From Salinisphaera sp963835375 (GTDB lineage Bacteria > Pseudomonadota > Gammaproteobacteria > Nevskiales > Salinisphaeraceae): a stretch of DNA of 64,000 nucleotides. Where the stretch lies: the NCBI GenBank assembly GCA_963835375.1, contig CAWIGB010000012.1, positions 186,001-250,000 on the forward strand, written 5' to 3'. The position numbers and the translations under genes are program-made. The notes beneath the pieces are model-generated. The model ran no database searches, had not been told where the DNA came from, and worked only from the letters and a program-made list of their open reading frames with translations. This document shows positions 10,499 to 20,908 of the stretch, one piece after another; within the stretch, counting starts at the first letter, position 1; each line of letters begins with the position of its first letter.

Positions 10499-11497
10499 TT
10501 AGAACGGCAGGTTCGTCGTCGGCGATGAAGCCGAGGCATAGCGCCGACGCGGCATGCGCCCGGCCAGATACGCCAGACGGCCGGCAATCACAGCATGACG
10601 CATCGCCTGGGCCATGAGCACCGGCTTGTCGGCGTTGGCGATCGCCGTATTGAGCAGCACGCCGTCACAGCCCAGTTCCATCGCGATGGCGGCATCCGAG
10701 GCCGTGCCCACCCCGGCGTCCACCAGCACGGGTACGTTCGCGTTCTCCACGATCTCGATCACGTTGTAGCGATTCTGGATCCCGAGCCCCGAGCCGATCG
10801 GGCCGGCCAGCGGCATGATCGCGCAGCAGCCGATGTCCTCGAGCCGGCGCGCGACGATCGGGTCGTCGCTGGTATAGACCATCACGTCGAAACCGTCGGC
10901 AATCAATTGCTTCGCTGCAACGAGCGTTTCGGATACGTCCGGATAGAGTGTTTTCTCGTCGCCGATGACCTCGAGCTTGACCAGGTTGTGTCCGTCGAGC
11001 AGCTCGCGCGCCATGCGACAGGTGCGCACCGCATCCTCGGCGCTGTAGCAGCCGGCGGTATTGGGCAGCAGGGTGTATTTTTCCGGCGGCACGACATCGA
11101 GCAGATTGCGCGATTCGCGGGCCTTGGGGTCGGTCAGGGCCGGCGTCCGACGGATCGCCAGCGTGACGATTTCGGCGCCAGAGGCAGTGATGGCGGCATC
11201 GGTCTCGTCGAGGTCGGCGTATTTGCCGGTGCCGACCAGCAAGCGCGAGGCGAAGGTCCGGCCGGCGACAGTGAAGGCATCGGCTTCCGAGGTCGCCTGA
11301 CCGCCGCCGATGGCATGCACGATCTCGAGGCGATCGCCTGCGGCCACCGTGGTCTCGCCGTACTGATCGCGGGGCACGATTTCGCCGTTGTGTTCGACGG
11401 CGATGCGCTGGTTGCCGTAACCCATGTCGTCAAGCAGTTGCGACAGCGTGAGCGCGTTCGCGCATTCCCGGGATTGGCCGTTGACTTCGATCTGCAT
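10499..11497 (-). CDS. Fused sulfur carrier ThiS and thiazole synthase ThiG
   Basis: One uninterrupted 332-residue frame joins ThiS (residues 1-66, MQIEVNGQSRE to HAIGGG) to ThiG (FTVAGRTFASRLLVGTGKY to the end). ThiS normally ends in Gly-Gly, whose thiocarboxylate donates sulfur to the thiazole ring; here the Gly-rich end continues directly into QATSEADAF and the ThiG barrel. ThiG shows VKLEVIGDEKTLYPD with the Schiff-base Lys and PVLVDAGVGTASDAA. No single-base change near the junction would create a stop, so the fusion looks real. ThiSG fusions are known in some proteobacteria. It acts in thiamine synthesis in the cytosol. Confidence 0.9.
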   Translation of the reverse strand: MQIEVNGQSRECANALTLSQLLDDMGYGNQRIAVEHNGEIVPRDQYGETTVAAGDRLEIVHAIGGGQATSEADAFTVAGRTFASRLLVGTGKYADLDETDAAITASGAEIVTLAIRRTPALTDPKARESRNLLDVVPPEKYTLLPNTAGCYSAEDAVRTCRMARELLDGHNLVKLEVIGDEKTLYPDVSETLVAAKQLIADGFDVMVYTSDDPIVARRLEDIGCCAIMPLAGPIGSGLGIQNRYNVIEIVENANVPVLVDAGVGTASDAAIAMELGCDGVLLNTAIANADKPVLMAQAMRHAVIAGRLAYLAGRMPRRRYASASSPTTNLPF

Positions 11498-11643
11498 GAG
11501 GATTGCCGATTCGTTGGAACAGGGGCGGTGCCGCCAAGACAGGGCGGTAGAATAACGCGCAATGCCCGCGGGCTGCATGCAGGTGTGTGCCGGTGCTCGG
11601 ATGTTTATGGTGGACGCGCGACCACCCGGAGCGAACGAATCGA

Positions 11644-13703
11644 ATGAAAACCTGGGTCAAGATCGTCATCGGCACTGCGGTCGCCGTCGTGGTATTGATC
11701 GCGGCGACGCTGATCATCCTGCGCTGGACCGTCGATCCCGACGCCTATCGCTCGCGGATCGATGCCGCCGTCAGCGATGCGATCGGCCGCGATATCGATA
11801 TTTCCGGGCCAGCTGCGATTGTCGTTACTGCCTTGGCCGTCGGTGCGTTTCGGCACCGTGACAGTAGCCAACGCCGATGGATTCGGCGGTCAGCCGCTCG
11901 CCCGCATCCGTTCCGGGCATATCACGCTGCGGCTGTTGCCGCTGTTCACCGGCCAGCTGCGACTCGGGACGCTCGATATCCACGGGCTCGATCTGGCGCT
12001 GGTTCGCCATGCCAACGGCCGTACCAACTGGCAGGGCGTCGTGCGCCGGCTGTCGGCCGCAGCGCCAGAGGAGCGGCCGCATGCGGCGGCACGGCGAGCG
12101 CGCGCACGGTCCTGATCTGCCGTTGTCTTCGCTCAAGATCAGCGCGGTCGAGATCTCCCGCGCCGCACGTGAGCTATGACGACGATGCCCATGATCGGCA
12201 TTATCGGTTCGAGGACGCCGGCCTGGAGACGGGCCGCATCAGCAACGGGCATCCGTTTCGGCTCGAAGCGGGCGGCGATCTGAGTTGGCCCGGCGTCGAG
12301 GCTGACCGCCGCGGTCCACATTGTCTCGCGCATCGAGCCGAATGTGGCGGATCGGTTCTACCGTTTTTCCGGGCTCAGCGTGAACATGCTGGCGAGCGGC
12401 CCGGCCGTGCCCGGTGGAGAGCAGGAGGCCAATCTCGGCGCGTCGGGCGATCTCGATCTCGAAGCAGGCCGCTTCGGCCTCGATGATGTCAGCCTGCAGA
12501 GTGCCGGCCTGACCGTGACCGGCAATATCGACGGCACCGGCCTGAACGATCGACTGGCCTACAACGGGCGCATCACCGTGGCCGAGTTCAGTCCGCGCTC
12601 GGTACTGCAGCAGCTCGAACTGCATTCGCCGAACACCCAGGCCGGCTTCAGCGCTGACCTCCGCGAGCTTCGACGCCCAGTTCGAAGGCGGCGCGCATGT
12701 CATCCACTTCAAGCAGATCGCGGCCAAGCTCGACAAGAGCACTCTGAGCGGTACGGTCGATGTCCGCGATTTCGGCAATCCGCACTACGGATTCGATCTG
12801 AATCTGGACACCCTGGATGTCGACGATTATCTGCCGCCGGGCAGCGCCGCGCAGGCGCAGACCAGTCAGCCGGCACAGACCGGCGGCGGGGCGGCTCAGA
12901 AGGCCGCCGAGTTCGATCTGGCGCCGTTGCATCATCTGCGCATGCGCGGCCGGTTGCGCATCGGATCGCTCACCACGGCCAATCTGAATATTCCACGACG
13001 CGGTGGCGCATGTATCGGCCGCCAACAGCGTGCTCCGGGTGGCGCCGTTGACCGCCGATCTCTATGGCGGGTCGCTGCAGTTGACCGGGGTCGTGGATGC
13101 CAGCGGGCTCGCGGCCGGGGTACGCGCTATCGGGGCGCTTGCAGCATGTCGCAATGGAGCCGTTGCTCGTGGACGCCGCCGGCAGCCATCGGCTGGAAGC
13201 CAATGCCGACGTCGCTCTCGATCTGCACGCCACCGGCCGCCAGGTGGCGCAGTTGAAGCGCAGTCTCTCGGGCACAGCACAGTTCGCTCTGAACCACGGC
13301 CAGATCAACGGTTTCGACCTGATCGGCATGCTGCGCGCCGCGCATCGGCGCGCGACCGGCGCCGGACAGGGCGCGGCGGATGACCAGGGCACGACCGCCT
13401 TCGAGCACCTCGGCGGACGTTTCGCCGTCGATCATGGCATCGCGACCAGCGACACGTTCTCCATTGATGCCGGCGAACTCACGGGCCATGGGCAGGGGCG
13501 CTACAGCCTGCCGGACAACCAGCTCGACTACACGTTGACGCTCGCAGATCGCCGATTCCGCGCAGCGGCGTCTGGCGCCGCTGGCCGGACTGACCGTGCC
13601 CATGCATCTGAAGGGCGCGTTGCTCGCGCCCTCCTACGTCATCCACATGCACCAGGCCTGCGCGCTCTGCCGGGGCCGCCGGCACGACGGCGCAGAGCCC
13701 CTG
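11644..13703 (+). CDS. AsmA-family protein
   Basis: Large inner-membrane-anchored periplasmic protein related to AsmA, linked to lipid transport and outer-membrane assembly. An N-terminal membrane helix (MKTWVKIVIGTAVAVVVLIAATL) is followed by the AsmA segment DPDAYRSRIDAAVSDAIGRD, and near the C-terminus by NGQINGFDLIGMLR-like and GRYSLPDNQLDYTLTL blocks. About nine single-base shifts (near 11807, 12080, 12168, 12310, 12652, 12992, 13118, 13567 and 13656) break the frame. Reconstructed length is about 685 residues. The TGA lies five bases before the next gene. An asmA / mutY / yggX order is also found in pseudomonads, as I recall it. Confidence 0.8.
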
Positions 13704-13708
13704 ATCGC

Positions 13709-14302
13709 ATGCGGGCTTCGATTGCGCATGCCGGGCGCTGCGCCGTGCCGGTGGTAGTCGCCGCACTGCTGCATGGCGCGGCGGCGCGGGCGGCTACCGT
13801 CGAGCATCTGAAGGTTAGCCGCGATCACAAGGCCTACGTCGTGACCGCTCGGGTGCAGCTCGATGCGCCGCTTGAGCCGGCGTACGGCGCGGCCACGGAT
13901 TTCGAGCGCCTGCCCGATTATTCCTCGATGATCCAATCGACCCGATTGATCGGCGACGACGAGCTCTCGTCGCGCATGCGACTGTGTGTGCTGTGGTACT
14001 GCAAGACGGTGCGCCAGGTGATGCGCTATCGTCTGGCGCCGCCCAGGCGCATCGACATGACCGTGGTGCCGGGCAAGGGCGACCTGTCGGCCGGGCAGGC
14101 GCACTGGCGTTTCGTCGCCGGCAGCAAAGGCACCACGGACCTGGGTTTCCATGCCCGCATCGTGCCCGACTTCTGGGTGCCGCCGCTGGTCGGCCCTTGG
14201 GCGATAGCGCGCGCGTTGCGCCAGCAGGTTGCCTCGACTGCCACCGCCATCGAGCGCCTGGCCCGACAGCGCGCCGGTTCGATCGACAAATCACCCTCAT
14301 GA
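13709..14302 (+). CDS. Secreted SRPBCC (START-like) protein
   Basis: A 197-residue protein with an N-terminal signal peptide (residues 1-29, ending AAARAA) and a polyketide cyclase/START-like ligand-binding domain, visible as VQLDAPLEPAYGAATDFERLPDYSSMIQSTRLI and the later FHARIVPDFWVPPLVGPWAI. It probably binds a hydrophobic ligand in the periplasm; the ligand is unknown. It lies five bases after the AsmA-like gene and overlaps mutY by ATGA, so it belongs to that operon. Confidence 0.75.
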   Translation: MRASIAHAGRCAVPVVVAALLHGAAARAATVEHLKVSRDHKAYVVTARVQLDAPLEPAYGAATDFERLPDYSSMIQSTRLIGDDELSSRMRLCVLWYCKTVRQVMRYRLAPPRRIDMTVVPGKGDLSAGQAHWRFVAGSKGTTDLGFHARIVPDFWVPPLVGPWAIARALRQQVASTATAIERLARQRAGSIDKSPS

Positions 14303-15371
14303 AACACAAGATCCCCGAGCGCGCTCCGCAGCGCATCGCTGCCGACCTGCTGGCCTGGTTCGATCGCCATGGCCGCCATGATCTGCCGTGGCAGCATCCG
14401 CGGACGCCGTACCGCGTCTGGGTGGCGGAGATCATGCTGCAACAGACGCAAGTCACGACCGTGATCGATTATTTCCAGGCCTTCATGGCGCGCTTTCCGG
14501 ATGTTGAATCGCTCGCTGCGGCGGCTTCGGATGATGTGATGGCGCACTGGGCGGGGCTGGGTTACTACGCACGAGCCCGCAACCTGCATGCGGCGGCGAA
14601 ACAGGTGGTCGCCGCGCACGACGGCGAGTTTCCCCGGGACGTCGATACGTTGCATGACGCTGCCGGGCATCGGGCGCTCGACGGCGGGGGCGGTGGTGGC
14701 CCAGGCTTTTGGCGTCTGGGCGCCGATCCTCGACGGCAACGCCAAGCGGGTGATCGCGCGGTTGGCCGGCATCACCGCCGCACCGGGGGCCGCCGCCTAC
14801 GAGAAACCGCTCTGGCAGCTGGCCGAGCGATATACGCCGTACGAACGCGTGACCGACTATACCCAGGCCATCATGGATCTCGGCGCGACCCTGTGCACGC
14901 GTCGTGCGCCCGAATTGCCCGGCCTGTCCGCTGGCGCCCGGTTGCGTTGCCAACGCGGATGGCCTGCAGGGCGATATCCCGGCGCCCCGCAGGAAGCGCG
15001 CGCGGCCGCGGCGCGAGACCACGCTGCTGGTTATCGAGGCCAACGATGGCCGGCTGTTGCTGGAAAAGCGCCCGCCGGCCGGCATCTGGGGCGGACTCTG
15101 GAGCCTGCCCGAGATCGCGCCCGAGGCCGATATCGCAGCTGTCTGCCGCGAGCGCTTCGGTATCGACGTCACGCTGGGCGCGGCACTCCCGCCGATCGAG
15201 CACGGCTTCACGCATTTCCTGCTGACGCTGCATGCGCGGCGAGTGCAGTATCGGCAGACAGTCCGTATCATGGACGGCGATTTCGCCTGGTACGGACGCG
15301 ACGACCGGCCCGGGCTGCCGGCGCCGATCGCGCGTCTGGTCGATTCACCGCAACTCAAGTTGGGCTTATGA
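14299..15371 (+). CDS. mutY: Adenine DNA glycosylase
   Basis: Removes adenine mispaired with 8-oxoguanine. The N-terminal catalytic Glu lies in WVAEIMLQQTQVTTV, the helix-hairpin-helix is LPGIGRSTAGAVVAQAFG, the catalytic Asp is in ILDGNAKRV and a C-x6-C-x2-C-x5-C iron-sulfur loop follows (CTRRAPNCPACPLAPGC after repair). A C-terminal NUDIX-like domain begins at about residue 230. Two extra bases, near 14667 and 14906, break the frame. It overlaps its neighbours by ATGA on both sides. Confidence 0.92.
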
Positions 15372-15640
15372 GCCGTACCGTGCATTGCGTCAAACTCGGT
15401 TACGAAGCCGAAGGACTGCCCCGTCAGCCGCTGCCGGGGGAACTCGGCAAGCGCATCTACGAGAATGTCTCGATGATGGCCTGGCAGCAATGGATGCAGG
15501 AGCAGACGCGCCTGATCAACGAATATGGCCTGCATCTGGCCGATCCGAAGGCGCGCGAATTCCTGGCCGAACAGACCGAAAAATACTTCTTCGGCGACGG
15601 CGATATCGCCGAGACGCACTACGTGCCGCCGAAATCCTGA
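15368..15640 (+). CDS. yggX: Probable Fe(2+)-trafficking protein YggX
   Basis: Small cytosolic protein of 90 residues that protects iron-sulfur enzymes from oxidative damage. It begins MSRTVHCVKLGYEAEGLPRQ and has PGELGKRIYENVSMMAWQQW and EQTEKYFFGDGD, as in the family. The start overlaps the mutY stop, the classic mutY-yggX pairing; MutY itself needs an iron-sulfur cluster. Confidence 0.95.
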   Translation: MSRTVHCVKLGYEAEGLPRQPLPGELGKRIYENVSMMAWQQWMQEQTRLINEYGLHLADPKAREFLAEQTEKYFFGDGDIAETHYVPPKS

Positions 15641-15706
15641 TCACAGCGGTTGACCCGCGCCGCGCGTATCGGTTTAATACGCCTCTCGCCGCAACGGCGA
15701 GTGTGT

Positions 15707-15782
15707 GGCCGGATAGCTCAGTTGGTAGAGCATGCGACTGAAAATCGCAGTGTCGGCAGTTCGATTCTGTCTCCGGCCACCA
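15707..15782 (+). tRNA. tRNA-Phe (GAA)
   Basis: Acceptor stem GGCCGGA/TCCGGCC, D arm AGCTCAGTTGGTAGAGC, anticodon stem TGCGA/TCGCA around loop CTGAAAA (anticodon GAA), T-loop TTCGATT and encoded CCA give a complete cloverleaf. A run of seven Ts follows immediately and may end transcription. Confidence 0.96.
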
Positions 15783-16788
15783 TTTTTTTCCTTCCCCTAT
15801 CTAGGCTCGGCTGGCCCTGAGGCCCGTTGGCTGCTTAAGCATGCACCTGTCGCCGGCCGAAGCGTCCGGATGCCGCGCCGGTTTCGCGATCGATAAAACC
15901 GGCTGGAAAAAGACGCGCCAGCCGATCTGTGCTTCACAGCGCTGCGCGCGCTTGCAGTACGCCGGCTTTCAGCTGCAAACCGCTGTAAGGCGCGGTTCGG
16001 GAACGACTGGCGGTAACAGCAATAGCCGGTTCAACGCGATATGCGCAAGCGAGCATGCAACCCCGGGGCGCCTCGTCAGGCGTCGGAGCAACTGAACGCG
16101 TGGCGCCGGATCGGGCTGAGCCGGCGAAAGTCGGGACGCAGCGCGCCAGAAGCGCGCCGGGCAAGTGTGTGATAGCGAGAAACAGCGAACAGGCTCCCCG
16201 TATCGGCGCGATTCGGCCAGATCGGTGCGACTGTCGATGAGCGGACCACGGCAGTTCTTGATCGAGCCGATCGATGCCGTTTAGCACCCGGTGTGGCGCT
16301 ATCGCGACGAGTGCTCCATCGGTTTGAATTCCGGCATGTATGCAATCCCGAGCGCAGCTGTTTCGGCCTGATGCAAAAATCATTTTCTTGCACGACGGAT
16401 GCTCGCCATCAGGCACGGTCGCCAGGGCGTAACCGGCGTCGTGCTCGGCGCGTGGATCCCGCAAAACGCAGAGTGGATTGGGTCTGTTCCGACGCCGGCG
16501 TATCAGTCGTGATCGTTTCGTCGCCGGCAACACGCGCTGTGCTGGCGCGACTTGTGCTCGGAGTGTGTTATGGACATGTCATGTTTCCGTCAAGATGAAT
16601 GAATTTCTGAGAAATATTCATGTATTACACAGCTAGCGTCCGAGGCCAGTACTTAACAGGCTTTGAGCAAACTCGTGCCGGCTCAAAGCGTTGGATGAAA
16701 GCGGGTGCTGGCCGGTCCCGGCACTGCAGTTTGGTGTAGAAGTTGCGTTACCATGGGTAGATTCACTTACTCGGCGCGAGGGGAGCGT
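15783..16788. other. One-kilobase region without a recognisable gene
   Basis: Only short open frames with atypical composition occur on both strands, and none resembles a protein I know. Base composition is more AT-rich at the right end, where a palindrome and the probable proV promoter lie. A small hairpin (GGCGCCTCGTCAGGCGTC) sits near 16069. The middle could be a decayed gene or a small RNA locus; I see no direct evidence for either. Confidence 0.4.
16595..16621. promoter_or_regulatory. Extended palindrome upstream of proV, candidate operator
   Basis: The core ATTTCT-G-AGAAAT (16603-16615) is a perfect palindrome flanked by outer arms ATGAA and TTCAT. It lies about 170 bp before the proV start in the most AT-rich stretch of the gap. 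A TATTAC at 16624 could be part of a -10 box. The symmetry suits a dimeric repressor of betaine uptake, but no regulator gene is nearby. Confidence 0.45.
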
Positions 16789-18005
16789 TTGAATACCAAA
16801 CTGTCCGTAGAGCACGTCTACAAGATATTCGGGCCGCATCCAAAGCGCGCGCTGGAGCGCGTCAAGAAAGGGCAAGGCAAGGATCAGATCTTTGCCGAAA
16901 CCGGCATGACCGTCGGCGTCTCGGATGCCAGTTTCGAGGTCAACGAGGGCGAGATCTTCGTGGTGATGGGGCTGTCCGGCTCGGGCAAGTCCACGCTGGT
17001 GCGCATGCTCAATCGCCTGATCGACCCGAGCTCCGGGCGCGATCAGGATCAACGGTCGCGACATCACGAAGATGAACCGCAAGGAGCTGATCGAGCTGCG
17101 TCGGCACGAGATCAGCATGGTGTTCCAGTCGTTCGCGCTGATGCCGCATCAGACCGTGCTGGAGAACACCTGTTTCGGTCTCGCCACGCGCCGGCGTCGG
17201 CAAGCAGGAGCGCGAGAAGCGCGCGCTCGATGCGCTCGATGCGGTGGGCCTGAAGGCCAACGCCGACAGCTATCCCGATGAGCTGTCCGGCGGCATGAAG
17301 CAGCGCGTCGGCCTGGCCCGCGCGCTTGCCGTCAACCCCGGCATCCTGCTGATGGACGAGGCGTTCTCTGCACTCGATCCGTTGATTCGCACGGAAATGC
17401 AGGACGAGCTGCTGCGCCTGCAGTCCGAACAGGCGCGCACCGTGGTGTTCATCACCCACGATCTGGACGAAGCCATGCGCGTGGGTGATCGCATCGCCAT
17501 CCTGCAGGGCGGGGTGGTCGTTCAGGTCGGCACGCCGGAGGAGATCGTCCGTAACCCGGCTAACGACTATGTCCGTTCGTTCTTCCGCGACGTGAATGTC
17601 GGCCATGTCTTTACCGCGGCCGACATCGCGCGCCGCGACCAGGTCACCGTGATCGAGCGGGCCGGGGTCGAGCGTGCGCGCCGCGCTGTCGCGGCTTAAC
17701 AAGCACGATCGGCCGGCGGCCGTGGTGCACGACCGCAACCGTCGTTATCTCGGCACGGTCAGCGCGGATTCGCTCGAGCTGTGCATCGAGAGCCTGTCCC
17801 GGAACGAGGAGGGCAACATCGAGCATGCTTTTGTGGAAGGCGTACCGGTGATCGAGTCGACGACGCCGTTGACCGAATTGCTCGAGCCGGTGGCCGAAAG
17901 TCCATATCCGGTGCCTGTGGTCGATGAGAACGGGCGCTATATCGGCACGATCTCGCGCGCCACGCTGCTGCATACGCTCAACCGGACTGAACAGGACGCT
18001 GCCTG

Positions 18006-18006
<1 letters not shown>
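16789..18006 (+). CDS. proV: Glycine betaine/proline ABC transporter ATP-binding protein
   Basis: Cytoplasmic ATPase of the osmoprotectant importer. It starts MNTKLSVEHVYKIFGPHPKR from a TTG codon preceded by GAGGGGAG; an upstream ATG giving MGRFTYSARGERL is possible. Walker A is MGLSGSGKSTLVRML, the Q-loop region MVFQSFALMPHQTVL, the signature LSGGMKQRVGLARAL and Walker B ILLMDEAFSALDPLIRTEM. Two C-terminal CBS domains, the ionic-strength sensor in related systems, end with VPVVDENGRYIGTISRATLL. Extra bases near 17040, 17192 and 17670 break the frame. Length is about 404. Confidence 0.92.
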
Positions 18007-18912
<906 letters not shown>

Positions 18913-18969
18913 TCGATCCGCCCCGGATTGAGAGTATCGACCCGCACGGGTTTGAATAAGGGAGAAACT

Positions 18970-19860
18970 ATGAAATTTGGAATGAAGGGTTTCGTTGCGG
19001 CCGCCGTGGCCGGTACCACCATTGCCATGGGCAGCTTCGGGAGTGCCCAGGCAGCGAGTGGTGACAAAACCATCACCATCGGTTGGACTGCCTGGTCGGA
19101 TGCCGAGTTCGTGACCAAGCTGACCAAGACGCTGATCGAGAAGCGGACCGACTACAAGGTCAAGCTCAAGATGGCGTCGATCGGCGTGCAGTATCAGGGC
19201 GTGGCCAACGGCGATCTTGATGCCATGCTGATGGCCTGGCTGCCGGACACGCACGCCGACTACTGGAAGAAGGTCAAGGGCAAGGTGCAGGACCTCGGAC
19301 CGCTGTACACCGGCGCTCAGCTCGGCTGGGTCGTGCCGGACTACGTGCCGAAGGACCAGCTGAACTCGATCGCCGATCTGAAGAAGGACGCGGTCAAGTC
19401 CAAGCTCGACGGCAAGATCCAGGGCATCGACCCGGGCGCCGGCGAGATGCAGCTGTCCGAGAAGACGATGAAGGCCTATGGTCTGGACAGCGACTACCGT
19501 CTGGTTTCGGCCAGCGGCGCCGCGATGACCGCCGCCCTGGCGCGTGCCGAGAAGCGCAAGGACTGGATCGTGGTGACCGGCTGGACGCCGCACTGGATGT
19601 TCGGCAAGTGGCATCTGCGCTTCCTGAAGGATCCCAAGGGCACGATGGGCGCCGAGCAGCACGTCGATGCCGTCGTGCGCGATGGGTTCTCCAAGGATTA
19701 TCCGCAGGTCGCCAGTGTGCTGAGCAATATGCACATTCCGCTGGATCAGCTGCAGGCCGCCATGTACGACGCGCGCCAGACCAGCTACAAGAAGGCGATC
19801 AACAAGTTCATCGCCGACCATCCGGACGAGGTCAACAGCTGGTTCAAGAAGAGCAGCTGA
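18970..19860 (+). CDS. proX: Glycine betaine substrate-binding protein, soluble
   Basis: Periplasmic OpuAC-type binding protein of 296 residues with a signal peptide of about 28 residues ending AQA. Aromatic residues in TIGWTAWSDAEF, MAWLPDTHADYW and VTGWTPHWMF are of the kind that cage the trimethylammonium group. GGGAGA lies six bases before the ATG. It completes proVWX and is followed by a strong terminator. The gene is intact. Confidence 0.92.
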   Translation: MKFGMKGFVAAAVAGTTIAMGSFGSAQAASGDKTITIGWTAWSDAEFVTKLTKTLIEKRTDYKVKLKMASIGVQYQGVANGDLDAMLMAWLPDTHADYWKKVKGKVQDLGPLYTGAQLGWVVPDYVPKDQLNSIADLKKDAVKSKLDGKIQGIDPGAGEMQLSEKTMKAYGLDSDYRLVSASGAAMTAALARAEKRKDWIVVTGWTPHWMFGKWHLRFLKDPKGTMGAEQHVDAVVRDGFSKDYPQVASVLSNMHIPLDQLQAAMYDARQTSYKKAINKFIADHPDEVNSWFKKSS

Positions 19861-19889
19861 TCGACCCCGGCTCTTATGCATGAGTCAAG

Positions 19890-19916
19890 AAGCCCGGCCA
19901 TACGGCCGGGCTTTTT
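19890..19916 (+). terminator. Rho-independent terminator after proVWX
   Basis: AGCCCGGCC and GGCCGGGCT form a 9-bp stem with a four-base loop (ATAC), followed by TTTTTCTT. It separates proX from the second binding-protein gene, which therefore probably has its own promoter or depends on readthrough. Confidence 0.85.
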
Positions 19917-19941
19917 CTTGCGCGCTTGGTAAGCTGGGACC

Positions 19942-20845
19942 ATGAACCGTTTCTTCCGCTGTCTCGCTTTCACAGTCCTGCTGGCCGGGATGTTGTTGTC
20001 TGCAGGCTGCAATCAAGACGCACACCAGGCCGATGCCGACGACGCCCCCATCGTGATCGGCTGGACCGCCTGGGACGATGCCGAGTTCGTGACACGCCTG
20101 TCCAAGGCAGTGATCGAAGACAACACGCACCATTCGGTGCGTCTCAAGCTGGCCGGTATCGGAAAGCAGTATCGCGGCGTGGCGAGCGGTCAGGCTCGAC
20201 GCCATGCTGATGGCTTGGTTGCCCGATACCCATGCGCGCTACTGGAAACGCTACCGGGATCGGCTTGTCGACCTCGGCCCGTTGTATCGAGGCGGCCAGC
20301 TCGGATGGGTCGTGCCGGACTATGTGCCCCGTGATCGTCTCAACAGCATCGCCGACCTGGCCGATCCCGACATCGCTGCTCGTCTCGGGCACCGGATCCA
20401 GGGCATCGACCCGGGGGCGGGGCTGATGCAGCTGTCGCAGCACGCGCTGAAGAGCTACGGCCTTAACAAGCAGTATCAGCTCGTGGCCGCGGATGCGCAT
20501 GTCATGTCGAAGGCGCTGGCGGCCGCCGAGGCCGATCATGGCTGGATCGTGGTCACCGGCTGGACGCCGCATTGGATCTTCGCCAAATGGCCGCTGCGAT
20601 TCCTCAAGGATCCCAAGAACGCGCTGGGGGCGGCCCAGCATATCGATGCCGTCGTGCGTGAGGGGTTCCGCAAGGATTACCCGCGGGTTGCGGCCATACT
20701 CTCCGCGATGCACCTGTCGCTGCCCGAGTTGCAGAGCGCGATGTTCGACGCCCAGAAAAATGGCTACCCGACGGCGATACAGAACTTCATGGATCAGCAT
20801 GCCGACCAGGTCGCACAATGGGTGGCGACGGGCAAGCGTCATTGA
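19942..20845 (+). CDS. Second betaine-type substrate-binding protein, lipoprotein
   Basis: Paralogue of the preceding ProX with the same aromatic sites (VIGWTAWDDAEF, MAWLPDTHARYW, VTGWTPHWIF). Instead of a cleaved Sec signal it has a lipobox LSAGC with Cys23, so it should be membrane-anchored. The residue after the Cys is Asn, not Asp, so inner-membrane retention is not specified by the E. coli rule. One extra G near 20193 splits the frame. Length is about 300. It probably arose by tandem duplication and may feed the same permease or sample a related solute. Confidence 0.85.
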
Positions 20846-20908
20846 TGCCACTTGTATGCGGCCACCGGCCTGCTAGCCTAGCGGTCTGAATCCGACTTTC
20901 GTCTAGCC

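Noticed and set aside
15934..16533. A 199-residue minus-strand open frame in the gap before proV
   Set aside because: Its composition is Arg/Ala/Ser-rich without domain-like pattern, it has no ribosome-binding site and resembles no family I know.
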